A stretch of 13,960 bases of DNA from Bryobacterales bacterium (GTDB taxonomy: Bacteria > Acidobacteriota > Terriglobia > Bryobacterales > Bryobacteraceae): positions 150-14,109 of the forward strand of contig PKYZ01000384.1 in NCBI GenBank assembly GCA_003132865.1. Reading direction: 5' to 3'. The position numbers and the translations under genes were made by a program. The notes below the pieces were generated by a model. The model was not told where the DNA came from. It did not search any database and saw only the letters and a program-made list of their open reading frames with translations. Shown here one piece after another: positions 13,525 to 13,960 of this stretch (positions within the stretch are counted from its first letter, which is position 1; every line of letters begins with the position of its first letter).

Positions 13525-13960
13525 ATGAAGATCATTTGGAGGGGATTTGCGGCAGCCGCGGTGGCTGCCCTGGCAGGCGGCGGAGCGTACGCGCAGACGT
13601 ACACCGTATTCACCGTAAACGGAAATCCCACCAGCGCAGCCGCCATCAACATCGCGAGCAGTGTGACCGGGCTTTATGATGTGGCCACCGTACCCAACGG
13701 CCCACTGATAGCGCATGGCTACGTGAGGGCATCGGACGGAACAATTACGACGTTCGGTCCGACTAACAGCACGGGCACGCATCCAAGCAGTATTAACGAT
13801 AGCGGCGTCGTCACCGGGTGGTTCACGACCGATGCGGCCCAATCCAAGGCTTATGGCTTTGTCCGGAGTGCGTCGGGAACCATTACGAAATTTGGTCCCA
13901 CGGGTGATACTGTAACTTTTCCATATAGTATCAATAATAAGGCTCCTATCCGAAAAGTGT
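13525..13960 (+). CDS. Secreted HAF-like repeat protein, 3' end outside window
   Basis: The ATG at 13525 follows a strong ribosome binding site (AGAAAGGA, six bases before the ATG). The first 23 residues are a clear Sec signal peptide (MKIIWRGFAAAAVAALAGGG, AYA, cleavage before QTYTVF). The mature part contains two copies of a repeat: HGYVRASDGTITTFGPTNST followed by SINDSGVVTGWF (residues 64-100), and YGFVRSASGTITKFGPTGDT followed by SINNKAP (110-141). The pattern H/YGFVR-x-x-x-G-x-I-T-x-F-x-P...SIND-x-G-x-x-T-G resembles HAF-type extracellular repeats, probably beta-propeller blades, which are abundant in Solibacter-like genomes. Only 145 codons are in the window, so total length and any C-terminal anchor or PEP-CTERM signal are unknown. 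The gene has its own promoter candidate. Function is unknown, presumably surface-exposed or released. Confidence 0.8.
   Translation, partial: MKIIWRGFAAAAVAALAGGGAYAQTYTVFTVNGNPTSAAAINIASSVTGLYDVATVPNGPLIAHGYVRASDGTITTFGPTNSTGTHPSSINDSGVVTGWFTTDAAQSKAYGFVRSASGTITKFGPTGDTVTFPYSINNKAPIRKV

Noticed and set aside
1..13960. tRNA, rRNA, riboswitch, CRISPR or toxin-antitoxin features
   Set aside because: No T-loop-like GGTTCGAATCC pattern, no regularly spaced direct repeats and no small paired genes with ribosome binding sites were seen in either strand by eye. A covariance-model scan would be needed to exclude small structured RNAs.

Overview
The window looks like an accessory stretch of an Acidobacteriota chromosome, probably of the Solibacter/Bryobacter type. 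The base composition is GC-rich. The family signature is characteristic: MacB/FtsX permeases of the acidobacterial duplicated orphan permease (ADOP) type, a serine/threonine kinase of the kind highly multiplied in those genomes, an IPT/TIG scrap and a HAF-like secreted repeat protein. No rRNA, tRNA, CRISPR array or intact transposase was seen. The taxonomic call is an inference from protein families.

Layout. (1) 1-2034, plus strand: the 3' three quarters of an ADOP permease, cut by the window edge and carrying a one-base frameshift near position 186. (2) 2035-2595: gene-free DNA with short repeats and hairpins. (3) 11089-2596, minus strand: the main intact block. It is a tightly coupled three-gene operon encoding an Omp85 (BamA/TamA-like) outer-membrane protein with about seven POTRA-like units, a short SurA-N-like periplasmic protein without a PPIase domain, and a 1607-residue TamB protein. 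The coding regions overlap by 1 and 3 nt (TGATG and ATGA), so the products are probably made together. They look like a self-contained module for outer-membrane protein insertion and envelope assembly or lipid transport. (4) 11437-11153, minus strand: an RNA polymerase omega-like gene just upstream of that operon, with foreign gene scraps touching both its ends. (5) 11457-13318: a gene graveyard holding two misordered kinase fragments, an ADOP fragment in inverse orientation, a 51-nt near-perfect palindrome, unassigned small open frames and the 3' tip of another ADOP gene. (6) 13398-13960, plus strand: a candidate -10 box, a strong ribosome binding site and the first 145 codons of a secreted repeat protein that runs off the window.

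The most interesting biology is the Omp85 / SurA-N / TamB operon and the internally duplicated TamB. The most interesting genome structure is the 11.1-13.3 kb mosaic of paralogue fragments in both orientations. This suggests repeated recombination between multicopy families, or an assembly artefact, right at the 5' side of the operon.
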